From: JACRPI01 sp964385055
Lineage (GTDB): Archaea > Nanobdellota > Nanobdellia > Woesearchaeales > DSVV01
Assembly (NCBI GenBank): GCA_964385055.1
Contig: CAYLMH010000001.1
Location: forward strand, 45,839-109,838
Direction: 5' to 3'
DNA: 64,000 nucleotides
Shown: in pieces, positions 34,292 through 43,133 of the stretch
Numbering within the stretch: position 1 is the first letter of the stretch
Layout of the letters: every line of letters begins with the position of its first letter
Translations under genes and position numbers: made by a program
Notes under the pieces: generated by a model
Databases searched by the model: none
What the model saw: only the letters and a program-made list of their open reading frames with translations
What the model was told of the DNA's origin: nothing

Positions 34292-34864
34292 ATGAAACAA
34301 ACCAACGAACACCAATCAATCACCACCTTCCATTGCAACGACTTTCGAAAGTGGTTAGAAAAAAACCATACAAAAGAAAAAAAAGTAGCGACTATTCTTC
34401 ATAAAAGACATACAGGAAAGCCTGCGCCAACACATCGAGAGTTAATGGAAGAAGCGATTTGTTTTGGCTGGATTGACACCACAATAAAACGACTGGATGA
34501 AAACACCTATCTGAGATATTTCGCAAGACGAAATGAAAAGAGCAAATGGAGCGACAATACATTAAGCTACGCGAAAGACCTCATCAAGCGAGGAAAAATG
34601 GCAGAAGAAGGCTTGAAATTCTACAAACTTGGTTTGCAGCGACCAACGCATGATCATGGCATTCCAAAAAATCCAGACATGCCACAAGAATTAAAGAAAG
34701 CGTTAAACAAAAACAAAATCGCGAAAAAGAATTTTGACGCGTTTCCTCCATCTGCCAAAAAGATGACGTACAGATGGATTTTGCATGCAAAATTACCTGA
34801 AACGAGAATGAAGAGAGTAAATATAACAGTGAAGAATGCAGAAATGAAGAAGAAGGTTATGTGA
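34292..34864 (+). CDS. YdeI/OmdA-like protein
   Basis: 190 residues. FRKWLEKNHTKEKKVATIL, AICFGWIDTTIKRLDENTYLRYFARR (read in parts) and the KMTYRWILHAKLPETRMKR C-terminus are the YdeI/OmdA (bacteriocin-protection-like) signatures. CATATATATG about 25 bases upstream fits a leaderless start. The family is widespread and its biochemical role is not settled. It is a cytoplasmic protein with no membrane segment. Confidence 0.8.
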   Translation: MKQTNEHQSITTFHCNDFRKWLEKNHTKEKKVATILHKRHTGKPAPTHRELMEEAICFGWIDTTIKRLDENTYLRYFARRNEKSKWSDNTLSYAKDLIKRGKMAEEGLKFYKLGLQRPTHDHGIPKNPDMPQELKKALNKNKIAKKNFDAFPPSAKKMTYRWILHAKLPETRMKRVNITVKNAEMKKKVM

Positions 34865-34885
34865 GGTAAGAAGAAATTTTTAATT

Positions 34886-35596
34886 CTATGGAGAAATAGT
34901 ATAAACATCACTAGCATCTTCCAAAGGAATACCTTCTTCAAATTGTATCGAATTTATTATGTCATAAAAAGGTCCATCATCATCTTGATAACCAGTCTGG
35001 CTTATATGAAAATCAAAGCAATAACCATCATAATATCGATAATGATTAAATTGTTTGATTTTGCCTTTTAAGGAAGGAAAGTTAATATCAGCTACCCATG
35101 TCAATATAAAGTTATTTTCTTGTTCAACATCAGATACTATAAAGTCAGTGCCCATAGTAGATAGTATAAGTTCAGATTTATCTCGAGACTCTTGAATAGT
35201 TGGAAGGTAATAACGCAAGCAAGAAGCTGAATCATCTACTCCTTCGACCTTCTCTGCAAAAATACTAATGGTCATGTTAGAAGCACTTTTTTGTATAAGA
35301 AATCGAGAAGAGAAATCTGTGTATGGGCCATCTAAACCTGATTCATAAGAAAAGCCTGACAAATCAATAAGAGTAACCCAGTCTTCACCTTGGATGTATA
35401 ACGTAGATTTATCAATATCCCCAGCTTCAATTTTTGTTTCTTCTATTTGAGCAATAATCTCTAAAGAGTCATTTTGAATTTCAAGAGATTCATTTTCAGT
35501 TTCATTAGTAAGCTGTAATGAAGAATCCTCTGAAGAGAATGTGCAACTACTTAGAAATAAGATGGTGATGAGAAAAATGAAAAGAGGCAACTTCAT
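34886..35596 (-). CDS. Secreted lipoprotein-like protein of unknown function
   Basis: 236 residues. A signal peptide with a hydrophobic core ends in LSSC with Cys at 18, consistent with a lipobox. An Asn/Ser/Glu-rich linker of about 35 residues follows, then a beta-rich domain with Tyr and Asp-rich repeats and several Cys. It is probably membrane-anchored and exposed. No family is recognised, and no partner gene is evident in the immediate surroundings. Confidence 0.65.
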   Translation of the reverse strand: MKLPLFIFLITILFLSSCTFSSEDSSLQLTNETENESLEIQNDSLEIIAQIEETKIEAGDIDKSTLYIQGEDWVTLIDLSGFSYESGLDGPYTDFSSRFLIQKSASNMTISIFAEKVEGVDDSASCLRYYLPTIQESRDKSELILSTMGTDFIVSDVEQENNFILTWVADINFPSLKGKIKQFNHYRYYDGYCFDFHISQTGYQDDDGPFYDIINSIQFEEGIPLEDASDVYTISP

Positions 35597-35650
35597 TTTA
35601 AGAAGAATATGTTTAAGATTTAAATATCCTCCTAAAAAACCCCATAAAAC

Positions 35651-35658
35651 TATATAAA
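35651..35658 (+). promoter_or_regulatory. TATA box of the taw1 gene
   Basis: TATATAAA ends 24 bases before the ATG at 35682, the leaderless spacing used repeatedly in this window. Confidence 0.6.
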
Positions 35659-35681
35659 ACCCACATCCATTCTCAACAACA

Positions 35682-36767
35682 ATGAATCCCGCCTACAAAA
35701 AGCTCATGGAGAAGCAGCAGTACCTCTTTGTTGGAGAACATTCTGCAGTCAAAATCTGCGGCTGGACAAAGAAAGCATTGCAAGATGAAGGCATGTGCTA
35801 CAAAGGAGTCTTTTATGGCATCAACAGCCACCGCTGCATCCAGATGTCTCCTGCGATTAACTTCTGTGATATGGATTGCGTCTACTGCTGGAGAGATCGA
35901 AACAATTCCAGCTTCGGCAAAATAGACAAGCCAAAAGACGTTATGGAAGCAGCAATCAGAGCGCAACGAAAACTCCTCACAGGTTTCAAAGGCAACCCAA
36001 AAACAAATCAACAACGCATGACAGAGTCAAAAGAACCAATGCACGTCGCGATTTCATTAAACGGCGAAGCAACATATTATCCACATCTCTCCGAGCTCAT
36101 CCGCGACATCAAGAGAAGAGGATGGAGCAGTTATTTAGTAACAAACGGTATGTTGCCGCAAGTCCTCGAAAATCTAGAACTTCCCACACAGCTCTACATC
36201 TCTTTAGACGCAGCAAATGAAGAATTGCAAACAAAAATCACACGATCCATGCATAAAGACAGCTGGCAGAGATTAATGAAAAGTCTGGACATCATGCGAA
36301 ACCTGAAAGGAAAAAATCGAACAACACTAAGACTCACTGTGGTCAAAGGACTCAACGATATTGAACCAGAAAAATACGCAGAACTGTTCATGCGAGCAAA
36401 TCCTGATTTTATTGAAGTGAAAGCATACATGTTTGTCGGCGCGAGTAGAGAACGATTGGAAATGCAAAACATGCCGTACCATGAAGAAGTCAAGGCATTT
36501 GCAGAAAAGATCGCGCAGCATTGTCCATACAAAATCAGCGCAGAACAAGAAGCGTCAAGAGTAGTCTTGATGACAAAAGAAGATTCAGCTCCTAGATTTA
36601 TTGATTTTGAAAAACTCAAGCAGGAATATATTGCACAGTTTGCGAAAGAAGCAGAAATACCCGCAAATCCAGAGTTAGATAAGTTAGTCACAGAATATAG
36701 TGAGCAAGAAGAAGTTTCTCAAGAAGAAAAGTTTATTCCAATTAGTGCAATCAAAGTGAATACGTAA
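35682..36767 (+). CDS. taw1: tRNA 4-demethylwyosine synthase (Taw1/TYW1)
   Basis: 361 residues. The radical SAM motif CDMDCVYCW lies at about 63-71 with an extra N-terminal cysteine set (CGW, C, C) expected for the second Fe-S cluster of Taw1. ISLNGEATYYPHLSELI and LVTNG, LPTQLYISLDA follow as the family pattern. The enzyme condenses N1-methylguanosine-37 of tRNA-Phe with pyruvate to form the tricyclic wyosine core. It is found in Archaea and Eukarya, which supports the archaeal reading. Its stop abuts the stop of the convergent phosphoesterase gene. Confidence 0.93.
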   Translation: MNPAYKKLMEKQQYLFVGEHSAVKICGWTKKALQDEGMCYKGVFYGINSHRCIQMSPAINFCDMDCVYCWRDRNNSSFGKIDKPKDVMEAAIRAQRKLLTGFKGNPKTNQQRMTESKEPMHVAISLNGEATYYPHLSELIRDIKRRGWSSYLVTNGMLPQVLENLELPTQLYISLDAANEELQTKITRSMHKDSWQRLMKSLDIMRNLKGKNRTTLRLTVVKGLNDIEPEKYAELFMRANPDFIEVKAYMFVGASRERLEMQNMPYHEEVKAFAEKIAQHCPYKISAEQEASRVVLMTKEDSAPRFIDFEKLKQEYIAQFAKEAEIPANPELDKLVTEYSEQEEVSQEEKFIPISAIKVNT

Positions 36768-37400
36768 CTACATTTCAAGCAAAACACCAAACGGTCCTGG
36801 ATTTATCAAAGTCGTATTCTTAATATGTTCAACAGCGCCAGCAGATTCATGAATGTGGCCAGAAAACACATAATCAATTTTGTGTTTCAAATAAAAGTCA
36901 CGAAAACTTTTATTGCCGCAATGTTGGTCACCAATCGCGTCAACTTTCGAACCATAGGGTGGTCCATGTAATAACAAGATGGTCTTCGGATCTTTCTTTC
37001 CTTCCTTCAGAATAATGTCCTTATATTTTTTCAGACCCTGCAAAAAGCGCGGAGCGTAAATATTCTCAAAATCTTTGTCACGTAAAGAAAATCCATCTCC
37101 CCCATACCCCATAAAAATCAAGTGCCCCACGCGCAATACTTTTTTGTGAACAAAAAGAACGTTTTTTAACTTCAATTTCTGACAATCTGCAGTAACCTCA
37201 GCAGAAGATTCATGATTGCCATGAATCACGAGACAAAGTGTTCCAAGATCATCAAGTTTTTTCAATATTTTCTGTTGCCGTTGTCCAAAAATAGTAAAAT
37301 CGCCTAAACAAACAAGCAAGCCCGCGGACTTTGCTTTAGTTTCTATCTTCTTGAATGCGGTGTCACTGCCATGAAGATCAGCGAAAATAAGGACTTTCAT
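36768..37400 (-). CDS. Metallophosphoesterase
   Basis: 210 residues from the ATG at 37400; an upstream in-frame extension is hydrophobic and Cys-rich and not needed. The calcineurin-like motifs are complete: FADLHG (D8, H10), GDF, GNHES, HGPPYG and SGHIHES. The protein is a small cytoplasmic, probably di-metal phosphatase or phosphodiesterase. Substrate is unknown. Confidence 0.88.
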   Translation of the reverse strand: MKVLIFADLHGSDTAFKKIETKAKSAGLLVCLGDFTIFGQRQQKILKKLDDLGTLCLVIHGNHESSAEVTADCQKLKLKNVLFVHKKVLRVGHLIFMGYGGDGFSLRDKDFENIYAPRFLQGLKKYKDIILKEGKKDPKTILLLHGPPYGSKVDAIGDQHCGNKSFRDFYLKHKIDYVFSGHIHESAGAVEHIKNTTLINPGPFGVLLEM

Positions 37401-37564
37401 GAAACAAAAACAGCAGAACTGGTTTATATAACCTGTGAAGAAAAAAGAGCCACATCCTGACATATTTAAGAGAACAACGCAATAAAAACAGAAAAAATGC
37501 CATAAGGTTTTTAAACGAAAAAACGCTTCTTTAAGAGAATATTATATAAAATTTAAGGTACAAA

Positions 37565-38908
37565 ATGGTTGCAAACACAGTTGATGATTTACTCGCTGGC
37601 CCAACAGAAATAAGTTGGATGCTGTTCGGAGATATTGTAAGGCCAATAATAACAGAATATCTAAGAACAGGACGAGTAGTGTCAATAGATGATGTGTTTA
37701 AGAGAAAAGAAGAAGGGTCAAGAAGAAGCAGTACAGAAGCGAATGCTGCAAGACAGGAAGTAGAAGAAGGAATTCTAAGAAGAGCAAACGCATGGATTGA
37801 AGAAGGACTTGAAGATTTGTATGCAACACAAGCATTTTTCGATAGAGAAATGAGAAAAGCAGAGGAACCAAAACCAACAGACACGCACATGTTTACCACA
37901 TATGGTGCATTTCATGAAGGGTTTACAACACATGCGCGAAAATTTGTCAGAGCAAGCAGTCTTCCCACAGGGACAGTAGAGACATTAACAAGAATTATTG
38001 ATTTTCAGCCAAAAGCAACAGGAATAACATTAGACAGATCAGTTTATTTAGGAATGAGGCATGGGACACACAAAATCAGCGATATGCCTTCGTATCCAAT
38101 TATTTTTCAAGTAAGTAGAATAAAAGACCCTGGACGGATGGGAAGAAAATTCGCACGATATATTTGTGAAGGAATACAAGAATGGAGAATTATCCAAGCA
38201 TGTCTCGATGGGTATGAAAATAGAGAGGAAAGAGACAGGAAAATTGCTGAAGGGTTAGGAGAGCTCCAAAGAGGAACAAGGGAGGAAAGAAAAGCAGCAG
38301 AGAAAATTGTTGAAAATTTTGGAGCAATGCATGCACACGGATTACGAACACCATTTGCAGAACAAGAAGGACTTCATATAAAACGAGAAGGAGTTGATCC
38401 TCTTGAATATGTTCTCATGCGCTGCCGAGTAAGTGATGTCCTTGGAGTCATGGATGTCGTAAGAACAGAGAGTGAAGTGAGAGAGCTTATCGAACGCACA
38501 AAGAATGGAAAGTTTTATGGTGAGGGTAACTATAAAGCACTCTTCGGAAAGCGATTGCGAAAAGAAGGAAAAACATGGGGTTATGAGAATGATTACATTG
38601 TTGATGATCAAGGAAGAAGAATTTTTACGTACATTGTACCAGGAAGACCATTAAGAAGAAATAACATCCGAATTGATTTTGGTGTTGAGGCATTAAAAAA
38701 CTATGCTGACGATGCAGTTGGTGGAGAGAGAAGTCATATGCTCCACGAAGCACGGCAAGAAGCAAGAGTAAGAGAATGGCGTAGGGACGTACAAAAATTA
38801 TATTATGCGTTATGTAATGCAATAAATAACCCTTTAGAAAGACTTGATGTCAAACAATATGAAGTGTATAAAGGATTTCCTTTTGGGACAGAAGCACAAG
38901 GAAAATAA
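37565..38908 (+). CDS. Orphan 447-residue protein
   Basis: A long hydrophilic protein with no signal peptide or membrane segment and heavy in Arg, Glu and Lys. Notable stretches include LDRSVYLGMRHGTHKISDMP, FARYICEGIQEW and GEGNYKALFGKRLRKEGKTW (each shortened). No enzyme family is recognised. TATATAAAATTT about 15-25 bases before the ATG supports leaderless expression. It is followed after 8 bases by a 68-residue gene, so the two may be one unit. Confidence 0.6.
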   Translation: MVANTVDDLLAGPTEISWMLFGDIVRPIITEYLRTGRVVSIDDVFKRKEEGSRRSSTEANAARQEVEEGILRRANAWIEEGLEDLYATQAFFDREMRKAEEPKPTDTHMFTTYGAFHEGFTTHARKFVRASSLPTGTVETLTRIIDFQPKATGITLDRSVYLGMRHGTHKISDMPSYPIIFQVSRIKDPGRMGRKFARYICEGIQEWRIIQACLDGYENREERDRKIAEGLGELQRGTREERKAAEKIVENFGAMHAHGLRTPFAEQEGLHIKREGVDPLEYVLMRCRVSDVLGVMDVVRTESEVRELIERTKNGKFYGEGNYKALFGKRLRKEGKTWGYENDYIVDDQGRRIFTYIVPGRPLRRNNIRIDFGVEALKNYADDAVGGERSHMLHEARQEARVREWRRDVQKLYYALCNAINNPLERLDVKQYEVYKGFPFGTEAQGK

Positions 38909-38916
38909 GAACTACA

Positions 38917-39123
38917 ATGACCCTCACCCTCGCAACACAATACGAATTTAGGGGAACATACGCGCTCAAAGTAGATCCAAGAGGAAGAGAAATAGTTCTT
39001 TTAGGCATGCAAGATATGCTTGTTCTTATAACACCTGCGCAACGAGAAGCACTACAGAAAAAAGAGCTTATGTTTTCTCCAGAAGGAGAACTGATCCATC
39101 TCGTGAGAACTCAGCACCCATAA
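38917..39123 (+). CDS. Small orphan protein downstream of the 447-residue gene
   Basis: 68 residues, beta-rich at the start (TLATQYEFRGTYALKVDPRG) and helical later (PAQREALQKKEL). No family is recognised. It lies 8 bases after the orphan and overlaps the 3' end of the convergent VWA gene by 13 bases. Confidence 0.5.
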   Translation: MTLTLATQYEFRGTYALKVDPRGREIVLLGMQDMLVLITPAQREALQKKELMFSPEGELIHLVRTQHP

Positions 39124-40316
39124 TAATCCATCAAAACAATCTTATCCAAATCTTCTAAATTTTCCACAAGATAAAATCGTCCATTCCCCAGCGCGACAAG
39201 TTTCTCTGCAAACTGTTTTCCTGCTGCATCAAGCTGAATCCCAATAAGCGAAACAGTAACACCACCAGCGACAGCCTTCTCAACAGCGTCAAAGGTCGCC
39301 TGCATCGGATCAGAGCCAACAGTGGGCACAGCGTCAGTCAAAAGAAGCAAATGCTTTGTTCCATTATGAGGAGGAAATAATGTCAAAGAATGCATGATGC
39401 ATCCTGCAAGATCTGTTTCCTTGGAAGGCATGATTTTAATCATTTCCTTAAGCAACAAGCCAAAATCAGAACACGGCGCAATAGACGCCTGAATATTCTG
39501 TCCAAAAACAATTAAGCCAACATCGTCTTTTTCCTGTAATGCTTTGAACGCAAGCGCGACACCAGCTTTTTTGCAGGTAGCGATTTTTGCTCCTTTCATG
39601 CTGCCAGAAGAATCAAGCCCATAAATCAAAGAAATTTTTCCTTTTTCTTGGCGAGTAAACATTTTCAAATCTTCCATGGAAAGCGTTGCGTGTTTGCGAC
39701 GAATCGCCGTTTTAATAGTCCTGCGAAGCGCAATATCTTTATAGCGATCACCTTTGTGAAAATCACGAACATCAAGTGGTGCGCCATAATGCGCTTGTTT
39801 CTCAAGGGGTTTCTCTCCCAATAATCCATACGCTTCCAAACGATCAATCTCTTCAACATACAACTGGAGCGCGGCAAGTTCAATCCCTTTCTCAGTAAAC
39901 ATTCCTTTTTTATCCACAAAATCTTGTTCTTGCATTTCTTCAAATTGTTCTTGAATATTTTGTTTCATCTGTCGTTGGAATTCTGGAATGCGAACATTTT
40001 GCTCCATATATTTCTCATCATACCCAGTCATCTGGCGAATGAGTTTTTCCCCATAAATTTGTTTTGCAGTTTTGTAATTCTTAACAAGTTTTTCAAACAT
40101 GAGATCTGGTGTAAAAGAAAAAAGCGATTGATTCATAGAATCCTTAATTATTTTTGCTTTGTCAATAATAGATTGGTCATTTTCCATGACAGAATGCATG
40201 AGTTTATCTTCAACGTTTTGAAACGCAAGTTTACCACCAAGCTCTTCTGCTTCATCAAAATCTTTAACAGTGTTTTTTTCTTGTTTTCTGTCAGGGAGAA
40301 TCATTCTTTTCTTCAT
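39111..40316 (-). CDS. VWA-domain protein (MoxR partner)
   Basis: About 401 residues. The N-terminal 200 are helical. The C-terminal VWA domain has the MIDAS motif DSSGSMKG, a conserved T in KETDLAG and the LLTDAVPT strand. A TTG three bases before the ATG is in frame but less likely. It overlaps the MoxR-type ATPase gene by 26 bases. MoxR and VWA proteins form metal-dependent chaperone or assembly pairs, so this pair may activate a cofactor-dependent enzyme; the client is not apparent from the neighbours. Confidence 0.83.
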   Translation of the reverse strand: MKKRMILPDRKQEKNTVKDFDEAEELGGKLAFQNVEDKLMHSVMENDQSIIDKAKIIKDSMNQSLFSFTPDLMFEKLVKNYKTAKQIYGEKLIRQMTGYDEKYMEQNVRIPEFQRQMKQNIQEQFEEMQEQDFVDKKGMFTEKGIELAALQLYVEEIDRLEAYGLLGEKPLEKQAHYGAPLDVRDFHKGDRYKDIALRRTIKTAIRRKHATLSMEDLKMFTRQEKGKISLIYGLDSSGSMKGAKIATCKKAGVALAFKALQEKDDVGLIVFGQNIQASIAPCSDFGLLLKEMIKIMPSKETDLAGCIMHSLTLFPPHNGTKHLLLLTDAVPTVGSDPMQATFDAVEKAVAGGVTVSLIGIQLDAAGKQFAEKLVALGNGRFYLVENLEDLDKIVLMDYYGC

Positions 40317-41349
40317 CAAAAGAACGCTGCTCTAATGCTTGTTTTCCCAAACCATGATCAGTAAATTCTTCTAATTCCTTTTCAAGAAAAGTCTCAGTTG
40401 TCTGGAGATAACGAATGCTTGGTTTTAATTTAATCCTGTGGCTCAGAACAGAAGGAATGACACTTTTCACATCATCAAAAGAAACCTCCTGCCGATGATG
40501 CAAAAGAGCAGTGCTTTGTGCGCGTTCATAAATACCAATCGTCGCGCGAACGCTCGGCACTTTTTCGAGATTTTTATTGTCACGAAGCTCACGAACAAAA
40601 AGCACAAGATAGTTGAGAAGTGGCGTCGGAAATGTGACGATCATTTTGTGCGCTTTTTCAAGAACAATCTGCTCTTCTAAGACAGTGGTTTCAGGGTATG
40701 TCATGGTAAGCATATCCATACGATCAAGCAAGACATCACTGAGTCGTTCTGTGTTGGTATCCTGTGGGTTCATTGTTGCGATGAAAATAAATTGCGCAGG
40801 AAAATCAATATCATACGTCCCAATAGTGACGATGCGTTCCTGAAGCACTTGCAATAACGCGTTCTGTAATTTCTCAGGACAACGATTAAGCTCATCAAAG
40901 AATAAAACACCGTTATTTGCTTTGAAAATTTTGCCTGGCGTAAATGCCTGCAAACTCATGGGTCCAAATTCCAATGCTTTGAGAGGATCAATATCGCCGA
41001 AAAGATCTTCAACAGTAAGATCTGGGCTTCCTTGAATACGAATAAAGCGTTCGCTTCCTTTAACGATTTTTGTCTTTACTTTTTTGCCTTCCTGACATGC
41101 AGGACAGAGCGGCTGTTTAGGAAGACAATGATACAAGCAATCGTTCACTTCAAGATCAGGCAGAACATCCGCAACATTCTTCGCGAGCGTGGTTTTTCCA
41201 ATGCCTGGTGGTCCAAGTATGACAATGTTTCTGCCCATAAGAAGCGCAGATTTCAGTTCTTCTTTGACATGCTGCTGCCCAAGGATAGCGGGAAAGAGCT
41301 CTTTTTCAGTGAGAAAGACTTTTTGAAGTGTGGATAACGTCATGAGCAT
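40291..41349 (-). CDS. MoxR-family AAA+ ATPase with Cys-rich insertion
   Basis: About 352 residues from the ATG at 41349 (41343 is a second option); the TATA CTTATATATC at 41368-41377 supports either. GPPGIGKTTLAKN is Walker A, VLFFDELNRCP is Walker B, and ATMNPQD and DRMDMLTM follow as in magnesium-chelatase/MoxR ATPases. Between Walker A and B is an insertion with CX3CX6CX2C, a likely zinc knuckle. It is coupled to the VWA gene downstream. The insertion is unusual in MoxR proteins. Confidence 0.87.
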   Translation of the reverse strand: MLMTLSTLQKVFLTEKELFPAILGQQHVKEELKSALLMGRNIVILGPPGIGKTTLAKNVADVLPDLEVNDCLYHCLPKQPLCPACQEGKKVKTKIVKGSERFIRIQGSPDLTVEDLFGDIDPLKALEFGPMSLQAFTPGKIFKANNGVLFFDELNRCPEKLQNALLQVLQERIVTIGTYDIDFPAQFIFIATMNPQDTNTERLSDVLLDRMDMLTMTYPETTVLEEQIVLEKAHKMIVTFPTPLLNYLVLFVRELRDNKNLEKVPSVRATIGIYERAQSTALLHHRQEVSFDDVKSVIPSVLSHRIKLKPSIRYLQTTETFLEKELEEFTDHGLGKQALEQRSFDEEKNDSP

Positions 41350-41550
41350 GAGAAAATGCAGCAGTGATATATAAGAGTTTTGTGAGAGAGAAAGTGAAAA
41401 AAGCACAAATGGGGGAACTATGACTTTTTTGTCCTAAAATACGCATAAAATTTAAATGAAACTACTGCTTTATAGGAGTAAATAAGAGAATATTGTCATA
41501 GAAAGAAGGATATCATATAGAAAGATATATAAAAAACAAACGTGAGAAAA

Positions 41551-42321
41551 ATGGTAGCAAACTTAGAATCAAGAATAGGTGAACAAATGTCAGGCGGACA
41601 CGGAGCAGCGCATGGGGATCATGGTGGCCATGGCGCTAAAAAAGGCGGTAAAAGAAAGACGCACGAAGTAGAGAAAGAACACCAAGAATTTTATGACAAT
41701 ATTCTTGAAGAAGCGTTTGACTGGGATTGGCATAGAAACACAACACATAAACATAATGATGCATACATCACTGCGCTCCAAGAAGTAAAAGGAAAGAAAG
41801 ACATAGTCGATCGGTTTTCTGCTGAGGAAGCACTTGTTGATGCCATTATCAAATATAGAACAGAAGCAGGGCTTCCGGTGAGTAAAGATGCAGAGCATCG
41901 ACATCATATATACCAAGAAGCGAGAGAATTGCTAGAAGCATATGAAAAAGAAAACAAAACGTCTGTTGATAATTTAATAAAAGAAGGAAATCTCTATAAG
42001 CTGCTTGATGCATTCCATGAAAAGGAAAAAGGAGAAAATATAGGGAAAAAAGTGAATTATGAATTAAATAAAAGATTACCACATGGTAAAGATCCTGATT
42101 TTTATCAAGGTGTCCTTAAAGCACATGGAAACTACACAGGACAACACTTAAGCAAAGGAAAACTTGCAAAATTCGGAACAAGAGAAGGACTAATTAATGC
42201 ATTCTCCACACTGTATGGGTCAGAAATGAACAGAATGCTTGAAGAATATGTCAAAGCAGAAGAAGGGCATGCAGATCACGGACACAGCGGTGGTCATGGT
42301 GGCGGTCACGGCGGACATTAA
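41551..42321 (+). CDS. His/Gly-rich orphan protein
   Basis: 256 residues from the ATG at 41551, with ATATATAAA about 20-25 bases upstream (a GTG nine bases earlier is less likely). The first 40 and last 25 residues are His/Gly-rich (GHGAAHGDHGGHGA near the start; HADHGHSGGHGGGHGGH at the end). The centre is charged and helical. The His-Gly ends look like metal-binding tails. A shorter His-Gly tail occurs on the protein ending at 56979. Function is unknown. Confidence 0.65.
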   Translation: MVANLESRIGEQMSGGHGAAHGDHGGHGAKKGGKRKTHEVEKEHQEFYDNILEEAFDWDWHRNTTHKHNDAYITALQEVKGKKDIVDRFSAEEALVDAIIKYRTEAGLPVSKDAEHRHHIYQEARELLEAYEKENKTSVDNLIKEGNLYKLLDAFHEKEKGENIGKKVNYELNKRLPHGKDPDFYQGVLKAHGNYTGQHLSKGKLAKFGTREGLINAFSTLYGSEMNRMLEEYVKAEEGHADHGHSGGHGGGHGGH

Positions 42322-42345
42322 CAATTAATTTTCTCTTCTTTAATT

Positions 42346-42927
42346 TTATTTCTTCCTTTTCACCACTTTTCCATTCTGATCAGAAACAAAATCAACAAGT
42401 GTCGAAGGATGTGCTTTCTTGAGCCCTTCATAAAGAATAAATCCTACTTTCTTGAGCATATGATGAGGGACATCATGAAGAGAAGTCATAAACGGCGCAC
42501 CGCTGATATTCACGCTCGTCGTGACAATGGGCTTACCATACGCAGCAACAACAGAAGCAAACCAATGCTTCGGAAGACGCACACCAATCGTATAATCCCC
42601 AAGATGCACAGAGCGGGAAACTGCTTTTTTATTCTTGAGATGCAAAATAAATGTATATTTCCCTGGCAATCTGCCCAACCATTTCTTCGCTCGAGCATGA
42701 ACAACGCAATTTTTCAAAATCCATTGTTTGGAAGGAGCAATAACAGAAAAGGGTTTGTGTTCCCGCTGTTTCAAGATACGAATATGTTTGACTGCGCGAG
42801 TATTGGTCGCGTCACAGCCAATGCCATAAATAGTGTCTGTCGGATAAATGAATGCGCGACCTTTCCTGATGAGAGCAAGATATTTCTTCTGATGTTCCAG
42901 AAATGGTTTTTTATGAACAAGTGTCAT
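42346..42927 (-). CDS. L-threonylcarbamoyladenylate synthase (Sua5/YrdC)
   Basis: 193 residues from the ATG at 42927. YPTDTIYGIGCDATN is the core YrdC signature. KPFSVIAPS, KYTFILHLKN, GVRLPKHW and GKPIVTTSVNISG follow in order. It makes threonylcarbamoyl-AMP for the t6A modification of tRNA. Only the YrdC domain is present; the Sua5 C-terminal extension is absent. Confidence 0.9.
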   Translation of the reverse strand: MTLVHKKPFLEHQKKYLALIRKGRAFIYPTDTIYGIGCDATNTRAVKHIRILKQREHKPFSVIAPSKQWILKNCVVHARAKKWLGRLPGKYTFILHLKNKKAVSRSVHLGDYTIGVRLPKHWFASVVAAYGKPIVTTSVNISGAPFMTSLHDVPHHMLKKVGFILYEGLKKAHPSTLVDFVSDQNGKVVKRKK

Positions 42928-43010
42928 GATAATCCAAAAGAAATACATCTATATTAACCTTTGCCAGAACTTCTCTTAGCAATCACCTTTCACCCTTAAT
43001 TCGCTCAGCT

Positions 43011-43021
43011 GCTTTTGAATC
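43011..43021. repeat. Copy of the 11-base intergenic word GCTTTTGAATC
   Basis: Lies in the divergent gap between the Sua5 gene and serS. It is preceded by AATTCGC and followed by CCCCAATC and a T run, the same order as the copy near 22140-22180. The remainder of the gap (42928-43133) holds the serS promoter and no gene. Confidence 0.55.
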
Positions 43022-43103
43022 CCCAATCTTTTTTATTCTTTGAATAAGAAATCAAAGAAAGAAAAGGAATCAAGATAGAGAGAACGCCAAGTATTCCTAA
43101 ATC

Positions 43104-43113
43104 TTTATATATC
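43104..43113 (+). promoter_or_regulatory. TATA box of serS
   Basis: TTTATATATC ends 20 bases before the serS ATG. No Shine-Dalgarno element is visible between them. Confidence 0.6.
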
Positions 43114-43133
43114 CTGAACTTTTCTAAACATCT

